DNA of 64,000 bases from JAHCHG01 sp965214585 (GCA_965214585.1 OZ243957.1:1984001-2048000), one strand, 5' to 3'. Shown: positions 27,548 through 35,706, counted from the first letter of the stretch. A program made the numbers and translations. The notes: generated by a model from the sequence alone, not told the origin.

Positions 27548-30082
27548 TTACTGAGAACGCAAAGTCGTCAGAGGTTTCTTGAAAAGCACATCAAAACTCG
27601 AAATCGCGCCGACGATCATCACGAGAAACGCGGTTATTAAAATCCCCAAAACAGTCAAAGTTAAATCGAATTGCCACTCGATATTCAAAACATATTTTGA
27701 AACGGCGAAAGACAATAAGACCGCAAAAACCGTTCCGATAATTCCCGCCAAAAGTCCTAAAAGTCCGTATTCGGCAAATAAAATAACTGCCAGAGTTTTG
27801 CGTTTTGCGCCAAGCGTTTTTAAGACGGCGTTTTCGTAAACTCTCTGCGATTTCGTCAAAGCGATTGAACCGATCAAAATTAAAATTCCGCTTAAAATCA
27901 CGAAACCGCCGACGAATGAAATTGCAATTACAAAATTATTGACGAGTTTTTCGACGACGGCGACGATTTCGGCGACATCGAAAATCCGCACGTTTGGAAA
28001 CGCATCAATAATTGTCAATTGAAGTTTCTGCCGTTCGGCTTCGGGTAGTCTTTTTAAAAGCGTCGCCACAAATGTTTGCGGCGCGTCGTCCAAAACGCCG
28101 GGGCGAAAAACGAAAATAAATGCGGTGCGCGTGTTTCGTAAATCCAGTTTGCGAATGCTGGCGACTTGCGCGGTGATATTTCGCCCCGAAACGTCAAAGG
28201 TTATCGAATCGCCGATTGAAATATTCAAACTTTCCGCCATTCCTTCTTCGACGGAAACTTGCGGAACGTAATCTTTTTCAGATGGATTTTCGTTCCACCA
28301 AATTCCGTCAATAATAGTTTCGTTTTCATCAAGATTCGGACGATAAGTTACGGCAAATTCGCGCCCGATTCGCCCTTGCTGCTCGCGCACTTCCTTGTTG
28401 TCATAATCAATCGCTTTGCCGTTAATATACGCAATTCGGGCGCGAATCGTCGGAATCGCTTCGGCTTTTTCGCCCGTTTTTTGCAAGATAATGTTTTCGA
28501 GTTCCGCGATCTGACTTTTCTGTATGTCTATAAAAAACAGACTCGGCAGACGCTGATTGCGCGTAAAATCGAATTCGCGGACAAGATTCGTCTGCATAAA
28601 CTGAACCGCCAAAACGACAAACGCGCCCAAACCGACAGCAAGCAGAATTATCAAAGTCTGATTTCCCGGACGATACAGCGAATTTATCGCCTGCGCGATT
28701 GAAAACGAGCCGAAGTTTTTGAAATTTTTCAAAATCCGTGTTAAAACAAACGCCGCAAAATATAAAACCAGAGAAGTTACGCCCAAACCGACGAGAAAAA
28801 ACGCGCCGACTATAACCGAACCGGCTTGCCACGCGGCAATTGCGAGAAGTCCGAGAAGAGAAACCGCGCCGAAAATCCATTTGGTCAAATCCAGACGGCG
28901 CAGATTCTGATTATTTTCATCCCGAAGCAGCAAATTCGGCTTGATCGTGCGGATTTGCAAAAGCGGCAGCGCGGAAAATAAAAGCGAGATCAAAACGCCC
29001 AATAAAACGCCTTGCCACGCGACTCGAAACGGAACGGCGTAACTCATCGTTTCGGGCAGATCTTCGATAAAACGCCAACGCGCAAACCACAAAGCCGCCT
29101 GCGCGAGAAACACGCCGAACAGACTTCCGATAAAACCAAGCGTTAAAATCTGCAAAAGATAAACCGTGATAATTTTCGTGCCGCTCGCGCCCAAACATTT
29201 CAAAACCGCGACGGATTTGCGTTTTTGTTCGACGAAAACTCTGGCGACGTTCCAAACGCCGACACCGCCGAGAACTAAGATCAAAAGTCCGGTCAGCGAC
29301 AAATAATTTTCCGTTCTGGCAAACTGCTCGCCGAGCCGGTCTTCCGTTTCACGATAAGACTGCACACGCAAAGTCGTGCCTTTGACCGCTTCGCGCAAAT
29401 CATTGACAATTTGCGTCGGATTCGCCGAAGTTCTGTATAAAATCCGTCGGCGAATCCGCCCGCGATTGTTGGTCAAACCCGCTTCGTCAAACGCTTTTTT
29501 CTCGACAAAAATACGCGCTCCAAGCTGAAAACCGCGCGAGCCGCCCGGTTCTCTCTCAAATGTGCCGCGAATCTGAAATTCGGCATCGCCGACGCGGATC
29601 TTATCGCCGATCTTCAAACCCAATTCATCGAGCAAAACCGGCGCGACAACCGCGCCTTTGTTTTCGAGCAGCTTAAAATTAAACGGTTTTCCATCTTCAA
29701 GCGTAAAATTTCCGATAAGCGGAAACGGCGGTTCGATGCCTTTGAGTTCGACAAAACTGAATTTTTCGATAGATTTATCAAACGGACGCGCCATCGCCGA
29801 CGTTTCGATAACTTCATTTCTCGCTTCAATTATGCTCGAATTATCAACAACCGATTCGATCTTTTGAATATCGGTCGGCGAAAAATCATTCGTCGAACTA
29901 ATCACGAAATCCGCCGTCAAAAGTTCTCTCGCATCGCCGCCGACGGCAAAACTCAAATTTTGAATCAGCGAACGCAAAGCGACAATCGAACCGACACCGA
30001 TTGCAATGCACAGAAAAAAGAAAAGCAATCGCCGCCAAGATGAGCGAATTTCGCGCCAAGTTAAGTTAAAGATAAAATTCAT
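27548..30082 (-). CDS. ABC transporter permease, FtsX/YbbP-like
   Basis: 844-aa inner-membrane permease with the MacB/FtsX plan duplicated: TM1 at ~18-38, a periplasmic MacB core domain (~45-255), three TM segments with an FtsX domain (~260-400), further TM segments (~415-500), a second periplasmic region and a C-terminal FtsX domain (~725-840, VGGFVILSGILILIGSIALTKSQRVYENAVLKTLGA). It resembles E. coli YbbP, and like YbbP pairs with a YbbA-type ATPase next to a TesA-like esterase. The four-helix-bundle gene sits between it and its ATPase, which is unusual. Likely a lipid- or lipoprotein-handling exporter. Confidence 0.88.
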   Translation of the reverse strand: MNFIFNLTWREIRSSWRRLLFFFLCIAIGVGSIVALRSLIQNLSFAVGGDARELLTADFVISSTNDFSPTDIQKIESVVDNSSIIEARNEVIETSAMARPFDKSIEKFSFVELKGIEPPFPLIGNFTLEDGKPFNFKLLENKGAVVAPVLLDELGLKIGDKIRVGDAEFQIRGTFEREPGGSRGFQLGARIFVEKKAFDEAGLTNNRGRIRRRILYRTSANPTQIVNDLREAVKGTTLRVQSYRETEDRLGEQFARTENYLSLTGLLILVLGGVGVWNVARVFVEQKRKSVAVLKCLGASGTKIITVYLLQILTLGFIGSLFGVFLAQAALWFARWRFIEDLPETMSYAVPFRVAWQGVLLGVLISLLFSALPLLQIRTIKPNLLLRDENNQNLRRLDLTKWIFGAVSLLGLLAIAAWQAGSVIVGAFFLVGLGVTSLVLYFAAFVLTRILKNFKNFGSFSIAQAINSLYRPGNQTLIILLAVGLGAFVVLAVQFMQTNLVREFDFTRNQRLPSLFFIDIQKSQIAELENIILQKTGEKAEAIPTIRARIAYINGKAIDYDNKEVREQQGRIGREFAVTYRPNLDENETIIDGIWWNENPSEKDYVPQVSVEEGMAESLNISIGDSITFDVSGRNITAQVASIRKLDLRNTRTAFIFVFRPGVLDDAPQTFVATLLKRLPEAERQKLQLTIIDAFPNVRIFDVAEIVAVVEKLVNNFVIAISFVGGFVILSGILILIGSIALTKSQRVYENAVLKTLGAKRKTLAVILFAEYGLLGLLAGIIGTVFAVLLSFAVSKYVLNIEWQFDLTLTVLGILITAFLVMIVGAISSFDVLFKKPLTTLRSQ

Positions 30083-30091
30083 TTTAATTAG

Positions 30092-30214
30092 TTTGGAGAG
30101 TTTGGAGAGTTTAGAGAGTTTAGAGAGTTCGGGGAGTTTAATAAGTTTTAAGAAACTTGAGAGATTATTAGTGTTTCAAACTCTTCAAACTCTCTAAACT
30201 CTCTAAACTCTCCA
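30092..30214. repeat. Tandem ~10-nt repeats forming a hairpin (downstream of the four-helix-bundle gene)
   Basis: Units such as GTTTGGAGA and GTTTAGAGA are repeated on the left and their complements CTCTAAACT on the right, around a loop with GAAACTTGAGAG. Together with 30640-30680 it brackets the four-helix-bundle gene. Confidence 0.75.
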
Positions 30215-30218
30215 AACT

Positions 30219-30587
30219 CTAAAAGCTCTTCCTCAAATGTTGACTGAGGCTCATAATCATTTTTGAGTTTTCGTCATACAATTTATAAATATTTCGGAAA
30301 TCTTCTTGATTTATGTAATTTAAATCTAACGCAACGTATAGATGAGATTGTGTTTCTGCGGCAGAGCCGTGTGCGATATTTAGAAAATTAGCAAACTCTT
30401 TATTTGAACGCCGTCCGAAACCTTCCGCAATATTCGCCATTACCGAAATGCCGGAACGTCTGATTTGATCGCGTAAGGCAAAGTCTTTAGCAAAATTGCC
30501 ACTTGCCGTTGTTTCATAAATCAACTTAGTGGCAACGCGCGACTTTTGCCAAGCCTTAATGTCTTCAAATCTCTTAAATGTAGCCAT
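30219..30587 (-). CDS. Four-helix bundle protein (23S rRNA intervening-sequence protein family)
   Basis: 122 aa. The pattern FKRFEDIKAWQKSRVATKLIYE ... DQIRRSGISVMANIAEGFGR ... (E/F)ANFLNIAHGSAAETQSHLYVALDLNYI matches the S23/IVP four-helix bundle family, which is also related to Avd of diversity-generating retroelements. No reverse transcriptase or variable repeat is nearby. ATG with GAGGAGAAG just upstream. It is wedged between the ATPase and permease genes of one ABC transporter and flanked on both sides by the same short tandem repeat, which suggests it arrived as a unit. The function of these stand-alone proteins is unknown. Confidence 0.85.
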   Translation of the reverse strand: MATFKRFEDIKAWQKSRVATKLIYETTASGNFAKDFALRDQIRRSGISVMANIAEGFGRRSNKEFANFLNIAHGSAAETQSHLYVALDLNYINQEDFRNIYKLYDENSKMIMSLSQHLRKSF

Positions 30588-30639
30588 AATACTTCTCCTC
30601 TATTTTGAATTTCCAAAAAAACTAAAACTATCAATTACA

Positions 30640-30680
30640 CAAACTCTCCAAACTCCCCAAACTCTCTAAACTCTCTAAAC
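30640..30680. repeat. Tandem ~10-nt repeats upstream of the four-helix-bundle gene
   Basis: Four units of the ACTCTCTAA/ACTCTCCAA type, the same unit and orientation as the 3' arm of the repeat at 30092-30214. The array abuts the ATPase stop codon. Confidence 0.7.
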
Positions 30681-31337
30681 TTATATAATTCTACCGTCTT
30701 CTAAAATTATCTGCCGCTGCGCCGTTTTTGCTAAATTTATGTCGTGCGTAACTAAAACGAGCGTTACGTTGTGCCGCGCGTGAAGATCGGTCATTAGATC
30801 GAAAATATGATTTCCCGTTTTGGAATCTAAATTTCCCGTCGGCTCGTCGGCAAGCAGGATTTTCGGCTGATTGGCAAAAGCGCGGGCGATGGCGACGCGC
30901 TGTTGTTCGCCGCCGGAAAGTTCGGACGGATAATGATGTCCGCGATCAGTTAATTCCACATCGGCGAGAAGTTTTTCGGCGCGTATTTTCGCGTCTTTTA
31001 AGCCCAAAATTTCCATCGGAATCAAGATATTTTCATACGCCGTAAGGCTCGGAATCAAATGAAAAGACTGAAAAATAAAACCGATCTTTTCGCTTCGCAA
31101 AACTGCTAATTCGTCTTCGCTCATCGTCGTAACATTTTCGCCGTCAATTAAAACATCACCCGAAGTCGGCGCGTCAAGTCCGGCAATTAAGCCTAAAAGG
31201 GTGGATTTTCCGCTGCCCGACGCGCCCGTGACGGCGACAAATTCGCCGTCGGGAATTTCTGCGGAAACGTCTTTTAAAATTGTCAGATCAATCGTGCCGG
31301 ATTGAACGGTTTTGGTTACATTTTGGAGAATTATCAT
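30681..31337 (-). CDS. ABC transporter ATP-binding protein, YbbA/LolD-like
   Basis: 218-aa ATPase of the MacB/LolD/YbbA class. Walker A GASGSGKST (38-46), Q-loop FIFQSFHLIP, signature LSGGEQQR, Walker B ILLADEPT with the D-loop GNLDS, and switch His in LVTHD. It energises the FtsX-type permease downstream. Divergent from the tesA-like gene with a foldback repeat between them; the same three-gene neighbourhood (tesA divergent from ybbA-ybbP) is known in E. coli. Confidence 0.93.
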   Translation of the reverse strand: MIILQNVTKTVQSGTIDLTILKDVSAEIPDGEFVAVTGASGSGKSTLLGLIAGLDAPTSGDVLIDGENVTTMSEDELAVLRSEKIGFIFQSFHLIPSLTAYENILIPMEILGLKDAKIRAEKLLADVELTDRGHHYPSELSGGEQQRVAIARAFANQPKILLADEPTGNLDSKTGNHIFDLMTDLHARHNVTLVLVTHDINLAKTAQRQIILEDGRII

Positions 31338-31386
31338 AAATTTTCATCGGCAATTTTCGGTTATTCGGATTGCTGAAAAAGAGATT

Positions 31387-31550
31387 TTGCCCGCGAATGA
31401 AGAAAAGAAATTTTAACAGGGATGAAGGTGATAAACAGGGATTTTTTAAAAATCTGAAATTTGAAATAAACTTTATTATCTCTTTTATCCCTTTCATCCC
31501 TGTTAAATACTTCTTAAAATCTGTGCTTACCTGTGTTCATCTGTGGCAAA
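31387..31550. repeat. GGGATGAAGG foldback family, copy 1
   Basis: Starts TTGCCCGCGAA; left arm AACAGGGATGAAGGTGATAA (31415 on), right arm ATCCCTTTCATCCCTGTTAA, then the tail CTGTGTTCATCTGTGGCAAA. It lies in the divergent promoter region of the ABC ATPase and the esterase. The outer right end is missing compared with the copy at 50849. Confidence 0.75.
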
Positions 31551-31683
31551 TATTTCTTACTGCATTTTCGCTGAACTTTCGCACGATCTTTACATTTATC
31601 ATCATAGCTTGCGAGATTGGCGCAAACAAGTTCGGGCGTTTTTGCATCATAAAAACGGAATTTATCAAAATCCTTATAAAATT

Positions 31684-32388
31684 ATGACTAGATTTATTCG
31701 ATCAACAGCAGCTTTAAGTTTCATTTTCTTCGCGCTTATATTTTCGGCGTGCGACGTTCCGACTGCCGAATTGCAGCCGAAAGACACGGCGAAAAGGCTC
31801 GAAAAACCGCTTATCACGCCGCAAATCAGCTCCGACAAAAAAAAGATCGTCGCTTTCGGCGACAGTTTGACGGCGGGTTTCGGTCTGGCGGAAAAAGATT
31901 CTTATCCGTATCTTTTGCAGCAGCAGCTTGATTCCGAAAATTACAATTATGAAGTAATAAACGCGGGCGTTTCGGGCGACACATCGCTTGGCGGTTTAGA
32001 AAGAATTGACTGGGTTTTAGGACAGGATAACGTCGAAATTTTAGTTTTGGAACTCGGCGCAAACGACCTTTTGCGCGGTTTGCCGGTTGATAAAATGAAG
32101 AAAAATCTAAGCCGAATTATCGAAAAAGCGAAGGAAAAAAATGTCAAAGTCCTTTTGTGCGGAATGCTCGCGCCGCCGACGATGGGCGAGCAATACAGGC
32201 GCGAATACACAAACGCTTTTCCCGATCTGGCAAGCGAACACGAAGTCGCGTTTATGCCGTTCATCCTCGAAAACGTCGCGCTCGAAAAGGATTTAAATCA
32301 AGCCGACGGAATTCACCCGAACGCGAAGGGCGCGAAAATTATGACGAGAAATATCTACAAATCATTAAAGCCGTTACTGGAAAAATAA
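31684..32388 (+). CDS. tesA: SGNH/GDSL arylesterase (TesA-like lipoprotein)
   Basis: Periplasmic esterase/thioesterase/lysophospholipase type. The start is set at 31684 because MTRFIRSTAALSFIFFALIF followed by SAC is a lipoprotein signal; the longer open frame runs into the repeat. Block I is FGDSLTAGFGL (Ser61), block III GANDLLRG, block V DGIHPN with the catalytic Asp-x-x-His. E. coli TesA has the same blocks but a cleaved signal rather than a lipobox. Divergent from ybbA/ybbP-like genes, a conserved arrangement. The symbol reflects similarity and neighbourhood, not proven substrate. Confidence 0.85.
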   Translation: MTRFIRSTAALSFIFFALIFSACDVPTAELQPKDTAKRLEKPLITPQISSDKKKIVAFGDSLTAGFGLAEKDSYPYLLQQQLDSENYNYEVINAGVSGDTSLGGLERIDWVLGQDNVEILVLELGANDLLRGLPVDKMKKNLSRIIEKAKEKNVKVLLCGMLAPPTMGEQYRREYTNAFPDLASEHEVAFMPFILENVALEKDLNQADGIHPNAKGAKIMTRNIYKSLKPLLEK

Positions 32389-32394
32389 CGGCTT
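32368..32394 (+). terminator. Hairpin overlapping the esterase stop codon
   Basis: AAGCCGTTA / TAACGGCTT pair around a 9-nt loop; the TAA stop is in the right arm. A T-rich stretch follows a few bases on. Confidence 0.5.
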
Positions 32395-32416
32395 CCTCTT
32401 AATTTTTAACAAATTA

Positions 32417-32875
32417 CTATTGAGCAATACAAACACAGCCGGGCGGACACGGCGCACAACAAACCTGCGTTCTAATCTGACACCGATTGTCATCGTCTTT
32501 TCGACTTGCCAAAATCGCCACCACAACGCCGATGATCGCCGCCGCAATCGCCACTCCGATCAAAATTTTTGTGCCGTTCGATAAATTATTGCCTTTAATT
32601 TTCTTGACATCGGAATAAGAAACGGTTTTTTCCACGCCGGATTTTTCGATAATAGTAAATGAATCCTCGTCAATTCGATTGATATAACCTTTCAATTTAC
32701 GGTCATCAATCAATTTAACATTGATTTTCGCCTCTGCGCCCGTGCCGAGAGCGGAAACTCCGGCTTTTATTTTTTCAATTCGCGCCGCTTCCGTTTTATT
32801 CGCCGAAACAAAAGCAAAATTGACCGTATTAAGAACAATTAAACAAAGAAATAAAGCTAAAGTTTTTTTCAACAT
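32417..32875 (-). CDS. Exported Sm-like-fold membrane protein with Cys-rich tail
   Basis: 152 aa. AAGGAG lies 8 nt upstream of the ATG at 32875. Signal or TM segment MLKKTLALFLCLIVLNTVNFAF, then a region resembling an LSM/Sm beta-barrel (GAEAKINVKLIDDRKLKGYINRIDEDSFTI in parts), a second transmembrane helix (TKILIGVAIAAAIIGVVVAIL) and a C-terminal tail with six Cys (NRCQIRTQVCCAPCPPGCVC). Similar Sm-like exported proteins are common in Acidobacteriota without known function. The Cys tail may bind metal or form disulfides; inference only. Confidence 0.7.
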   Translation of the reverse strand: MLKKTLALFLCLIVLNTVNFAFVSANKTEAARIEKIKAGVSALGTGAEAKINVKLIDDRKLKGYINRIDEDSFTIIEKSGVEKTVSYSDVKKIKGNNLSNGTKILIGVAIAAAIIGVVVAILASRKDDDNRCQIRTQVCCAPCPPGCVCIAQ

Positions 32876-32922
32876 ATCCGAAACTCCTTTTTGTAATCGG
32901 TCAGTCAAAAGTTGTAACTCTT

Positions 32923-32998
32923 ATCAGTAGCGTCGGCGTGAGCCGATGCGTTCGTTTCGGTTGTGTGAACGCATCGGCTCACGCACGACGTTACTGAT
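32923..32998. repeat. 76-bp REP-like palindrome, copy 2
   Basis: The most symmetrical copy: ATCAGTAGCGTCGGCGTGAG at the left and its near-perfect complement at the right, with CCGATGCG / CGCATCGG pairing inside. It is upstream of the Sm-like gene. Confidence 0.85.
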
Positions 32999-33124
32999 TA
33001 TCCAGCTTTTAACCGGCGTATTACTTTTGATTTTAAATATAGTTTGAACCACCGATCATCAATTTGTTGAAATCAGACGACCGATTTGGTAAATTCTTTA
33101 AAATTATTTTTAATATTTGTCTGC

Positions 33125-33156
33125 AAAAAAGTCAATAAAATTTTATTGACTTTTTT
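33125..33156 (-). terminator. Perfect 32-bp palindromic terminator closing the cassette block
   Basis: AAAAAAGTCAATAAAA followed immediately by its exact reverse complement, which ends in a T-run on either strand. It lies 20 nt beyond the last attC-like site in the direction of cassette transcription (minus). Confidence 0.75.
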
Positions 33157-33175
33157 GTAATCGGGCAAGTATAAA

Positions 33176-33288
33176 TTGAAACGGCTGAGATGACGCGGGG
33201 CGAAAGCTAATTCACGCAAGCTAAAAGAAATCACACAACGTCAAAATAAAGTTACTGCTTCGCTCTTACTTCCAATAAATTTTTGGGC
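33176..33288 (-). other. attC-like site A (distal end of cassette cluster)
   Basis: On the minus strand it starts with GCCCAAA (33288-33282), 13 nt after... the PIN gene stop region, and ends with GTTTCAA (33182-33176). The block CGCGGGGCGAAA (plus strand 33194 on) is shared with sites B and C. The distal core departs from GTTRRRY, as expected if TTTCAA is flanking chromosome at a secondary insertion site. Confidence 0.5.
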
Positions 33289-33297
33289 GGCGCGTTA

Positions 33298-33717
33298 TTA
33301 TCCGCCGTGTAATAAAGCACGGAATCCTGCTTGCTCGTAGTGTTTGTCAGGTGTCAAAGCTTCCTTTATTCCACGTTCCTGCATCACAATAAACGAAACG
33401 CAGTCAACCAAACCCCATTCTTTGTCAGAGCGGTTGCGAAACAAATCTAACGCCTGTGCAAAAATCTCTTCCGTCAGCGGAACAATTTCAACCAACGGGT
33501 CTTCTTTAAGTGCGTCAAAAAGTTCGACTGCGGCTGCACGATAACGCTCCTTCGACAAAGCGTTTCCGATTTCCAGCAAAATGGCTTGCGTCGTAACAAG
33601 CGGCGTTTGTTCGGCTTCCAACTGCTCGGCTAATTTCTCGGCGTGTTCGTGGTGTTCATCCGATTCAACCGACAATGCAATCGAGTAGCCGGTGTCCAAA
33701 AAAACCTCATTCGTCAT
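33298..33717 (-). CDS. PIN-domain toxin (VapC-like ribonuclease)
   Basis: 139 aa from the ATG at 33717, which overlaps the antitoxin's last codons by 11 nt, indicating translational coupling; an ATG at 33723 is also possible. PIN residues: Asp8 in FLDTGYSIAL, Glu in LLEIGNALSK, and the acidic pair in WGLVDCVSFIVM ... LTPDKHYEQAGF. VapC-type toxins cleave tRNA or rRNA when the antitoxin is lost. The pair forms cassette 3 of the attC-bounded cluster; toxin-antitoxin genes are common passengers in cassette arrays, where they help keep the array from being lost. Confidence 0.85.
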   Translation of the reverse strand: MTNEVFLDTGYSIALSVESDEHHEHAEKLAEQLEAEQTPLVTTQAILLEIGNALSKERYRAAAVELFDALKEDPLVEIVPLTEEIFAQALDLFRNRSDKEWGLVDCVSFIVMQERGIKEALTPDKHYEQAGFRALLHGG

Positions 33718-33940
33718 CAACATCCGCTCCGCCGTAAAGATAATCGTCAATGCGCGAAGAAAAATCCCTCGGACCCTTCAATTTCAAAGCGCGAGCTGTG
33801 CGAAGAAACGATTTCGGTTTTTCCTGCGGCGTAACTTTAACCGTTACAACAAGTTCAACCTGCGTATCAGGCTGTAATTCAACGGTTTGAATCGGACGAA
33901 AAACCTGACCGTCAAAAGTTGCTTCAAGAGTTTGACTCAT
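33707..33940 (-). CDS. AF2212-like antitoxin
   Basis: 77 aa. SQTLEATFDGQVFRPIQTVELQPDTQVELVV is the AF2212/DUF104-type beta-strand fold typical of antitoxins paired with PIN toxins. The C-terminal part (KSFLRTARALKLKGPRDFSSRIDDYLYG) would wrap the toxin. GGAGG is 6 nt before the ATG. The stop overlaps the toxin start. It begins 52 nt inside its cassette, after the core of site B. Confidence 0.85.
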   Translation of the reverse strand: MSQTLEATFDGQVFRPIQTVELQPDTQVELVVTVKVTPQEKPKSFLRTARALKLKGPRDFSSRIDDYLYGGADVDDE

Positions 33941-33985
33941 TTTCTACCTCCACAGAAAGAATATCATAACAATCAACCAGAAGCC

Positions 33986-34099
33986 GCCCAGCGGTTGAGG
34001 TAACGCGGGGTGAAACTGCCAACGACAACCTTAAATTTAATTAGCGACGTTGATAACAAAGTCGCTGTCCGCGCCCTAACGTTTATTGAATTGTTAGCC
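33986..34099 (-). other. attC-like site B
   Basis: 114 bp. On the minus strand it opens with GGCTAAC (34099-34093) and closes with GCTGGGC (33992-33986); the outer 30 nt of each side are imperfectly complementary. It shares AGCGACTTTGTTATC and the CGCGGGG block with site C, at the same spacing. Confidence 0.6.
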
Positions 34100-34161
34100 G
34101 CCTTTTTATTTAAAGATGCTGATGTCTATCAATCTGAATTGAACAAATCGCCAAAAATTTT

Positions 34162-34599
34162 TCAAGAATCTTTTACGATTTTGCAGAGTCTTTTAATAAT
34201 TAAACCAACTATCAGCCATTGAAGGATGATAAAAAAAACGTCGCAGCCGACTTGAGAGAGATAAAACCAGCAAAATTTGCAGCTTTTATCAATAGTCGAA
34301 AAACTTTCTGTCGAATTGACAAAAAAGGTTTGATAAAAAAGGTTGCTCAAGTAAAGTGCCGGCGAATTCAAAGCCATTACCACCAGCATTACGAAATCTG
34401 CCGGAGCTATTCCATTTACTTTATATGAAGATAAAATCGTTATTTTATAAGGCTTGCCGTTAGACGGCATTTGCGTATGAACTATGTCAGCCGTAACCCA
34501 AATTAAAAAGGAAATGACCGTAAAATTTGCAAACACGAGTATCCAGCCGACAGCGTTGTAAATGAACAAATCCAAAGTTAGTTGGGTAATTTTCCTCAT
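34162..34599 (-). CDS. Four-helix transmembrane protein in cassette 2
   Basis: 145 aa from the ATG at 34599, which lies 4 nt after the stop of the upstream HELGH gene, so the two are a translational pair. Four hydrophobic segments (IYNAVGWILVFANFTVISFLIW; APADFVMLVVMALNSPALYL; FCWFYLSQVGCDVFF with the following IILQWLIVGLIIK) indicate an inner-membrane protein. Base composition is more AT-rich than neighbouring housekeeping genes. No family recognised. As partner of a putative protease in one cassette it might be an inhibitor, anchor or substrate; inference only. Confidence 0.65.
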   Translation of the reverse strand: MRKITQLTLDLFIYNAVGWILVFANFTVISFLIWVTADIVHTQMPSNGKPYKITILSSYKVNGIAPADFVMLVVMALNSPALYLSNLFYQTFFVNSTESFSTIDKSCKFCWFYLSQVGCDVFFIILQWLIVGLIIKRLCKIVKDS

Positions 34600-34603
34600 T
34601 ATC

Positions 34604-35659
34604 TTAAACTTTTCTCGCCAGTAATTTCGCTCCTGCACGAATTATATCAAAAACGGTTAAGTAATTAATTTTCCCCGTCGCATCGGGAAGAATAAGTCCG
34701 CTTCTGTTCCAATCAATTCCTCTTTTCACGTTTCCTCCCAAAAGTCTGATAATGGCTTTATCAACATCCCAATCGGCATCTCTGTTTCTCGCTATCGGAT
34801 CAGAAATCTTTTCCGAGCCAAGAAGACCGAAAGCGTGTCCAAGTTCGTGAGCCAAAGCGTGCGTTCGCAACCCGCGATTGACGAACCCGCCTCCATCTAA
34901 ACCGGGTTTATAAAGAAACGAAGCGATGGGTGTGTTTTGTGCGCCAAAAGTAGTATAAGCAATGCGGTCATTGCTGTTGTTTCTTCTGCCGAATATCACG
35001 TTAAAAAATCCGTCTTTGTAGCCTTCGGTGATTCTCGCATCAAGAATATCGCCGAACACAAATTTTGCATCTCCGGGTGTCCAACCATTGATGTTGAATT
35101 TAATCCTTAATTGTCCGTAGGCTTTAACCGCATCGTCAACGTATTTGCCGAATTCATTTTGTGCGGTTGTCGCGTTATAGTTTCCCTTTTCATAAATCAA
35201 ATTCAAATCAACAACGATTATATCCGTGTTTCGCGGAATTTCCTTCATCGAACCCAACACGCCGCCGTTTAGTTGATAATAAACCTGTCGCCTTTTGAGT
35301 TCTTGCTTTTCAAAATCGTTCAGACTGAAACCGAACTGTTTGCCGCGCCGCTTGTTAAACTCCCAGTCTTGAATCTCGAATGTGCCGTCCTTCGGGCTTG
35401 GGTCTTTTTTACTGTTCCACAATAATCTGAACTGCGGTGTCCTTTCCGTATTTTTGGCTTGTTCCCGAACATCGAGTAATTTGTTCCGATCTTGCTGATT
35501 GATCGGCAAGCGCAAAATGAAATCGGCAAAGTCAACTTGTTCAAGCAACGGCAGTCCGGCAATTCTGGCGGCTTCCATTAAAGCTCGACGAGTGAAGGCT
35601 AGTTGCGTATCGTTGATACCGATTGGAAGGGAAACCGAATCGGGGACATCATATTGCAT
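34604..35659 (-). CDS. HELGH-motif putative zinc protease in cassette 2
   Basis: 351 aa. THALAHELGHAFGLLG (near residue 270) is a zincin-type HExxHxxG motif; the third ligand expected in metzincins is not obvious after GLLGSEKISDP. The region before it (KFVFGDILDARITEGYKDGFFNVIFGR) has the alternating pattern of a zincin beta-sheet. No signal peptide. The N-terminal 130 residues are unrecognised. No ribosome site precedes the ATG, and the gene starts about 50 nt inside its cassette, so it may be leaderless or use an alternative start. The function (protease, toxin or adhesin fragment) is open. Confidence 0.7.
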   Translation of the reverse strand: MQYDVPDSVSLPIGINDTQLAFTRRALMEAARIAGLPLLEQVDFADFILRLPINQQDRNKLLDVREQAKNTERTPQFRLLWNSKKDPSPKDGTFEIQDWEFNKRRGKQFGFSLNDFEKQELKRRQVYYQLNGGVLGSMKEIPRNTDIIVVDLNLIYEKGNYNATTAQNEFGKYVDDAVKAYGQLRIKFNINGWTPGDAKFVFGDILDARITEGYKDGFFNVIFGRRNNSNDRIAYTTFGAQNTPIASFLYKPGLDGGGFVNRGLRTHALAHELGHAFGLLGSEKISDPIARNRDADWDVDKAIIRLLGGNVKRGIDWNRSGLILPDATGKINYLTVFDIIRAGAKLLARKV

Positions 35660-35706
35660 AAAAGGATTACGTTCATCTTAACCTACAACCGCTTCATACG
35701 CGAAGC

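Noticed and set aside
30219..30587. Diversity-generating retroelement, because the four-helix-bundle family includes Avd
   Set aside because: No reverse transcriptase, template repeat or variable repeat is present nearby.
30092..30680. CRISPR array suggested by repeated CTCTAAACT units
   Set aside because: Units are about 10 nt with no unique spacers, and there are no cas genes. They are simple tandem repeats.
34010..34222. 70-codon plus-strand ORF over attC-like site B
   Set aside because: It has no ribosome site, crosses the attC-like repeat and the antisense end of the membrane-protein gene.
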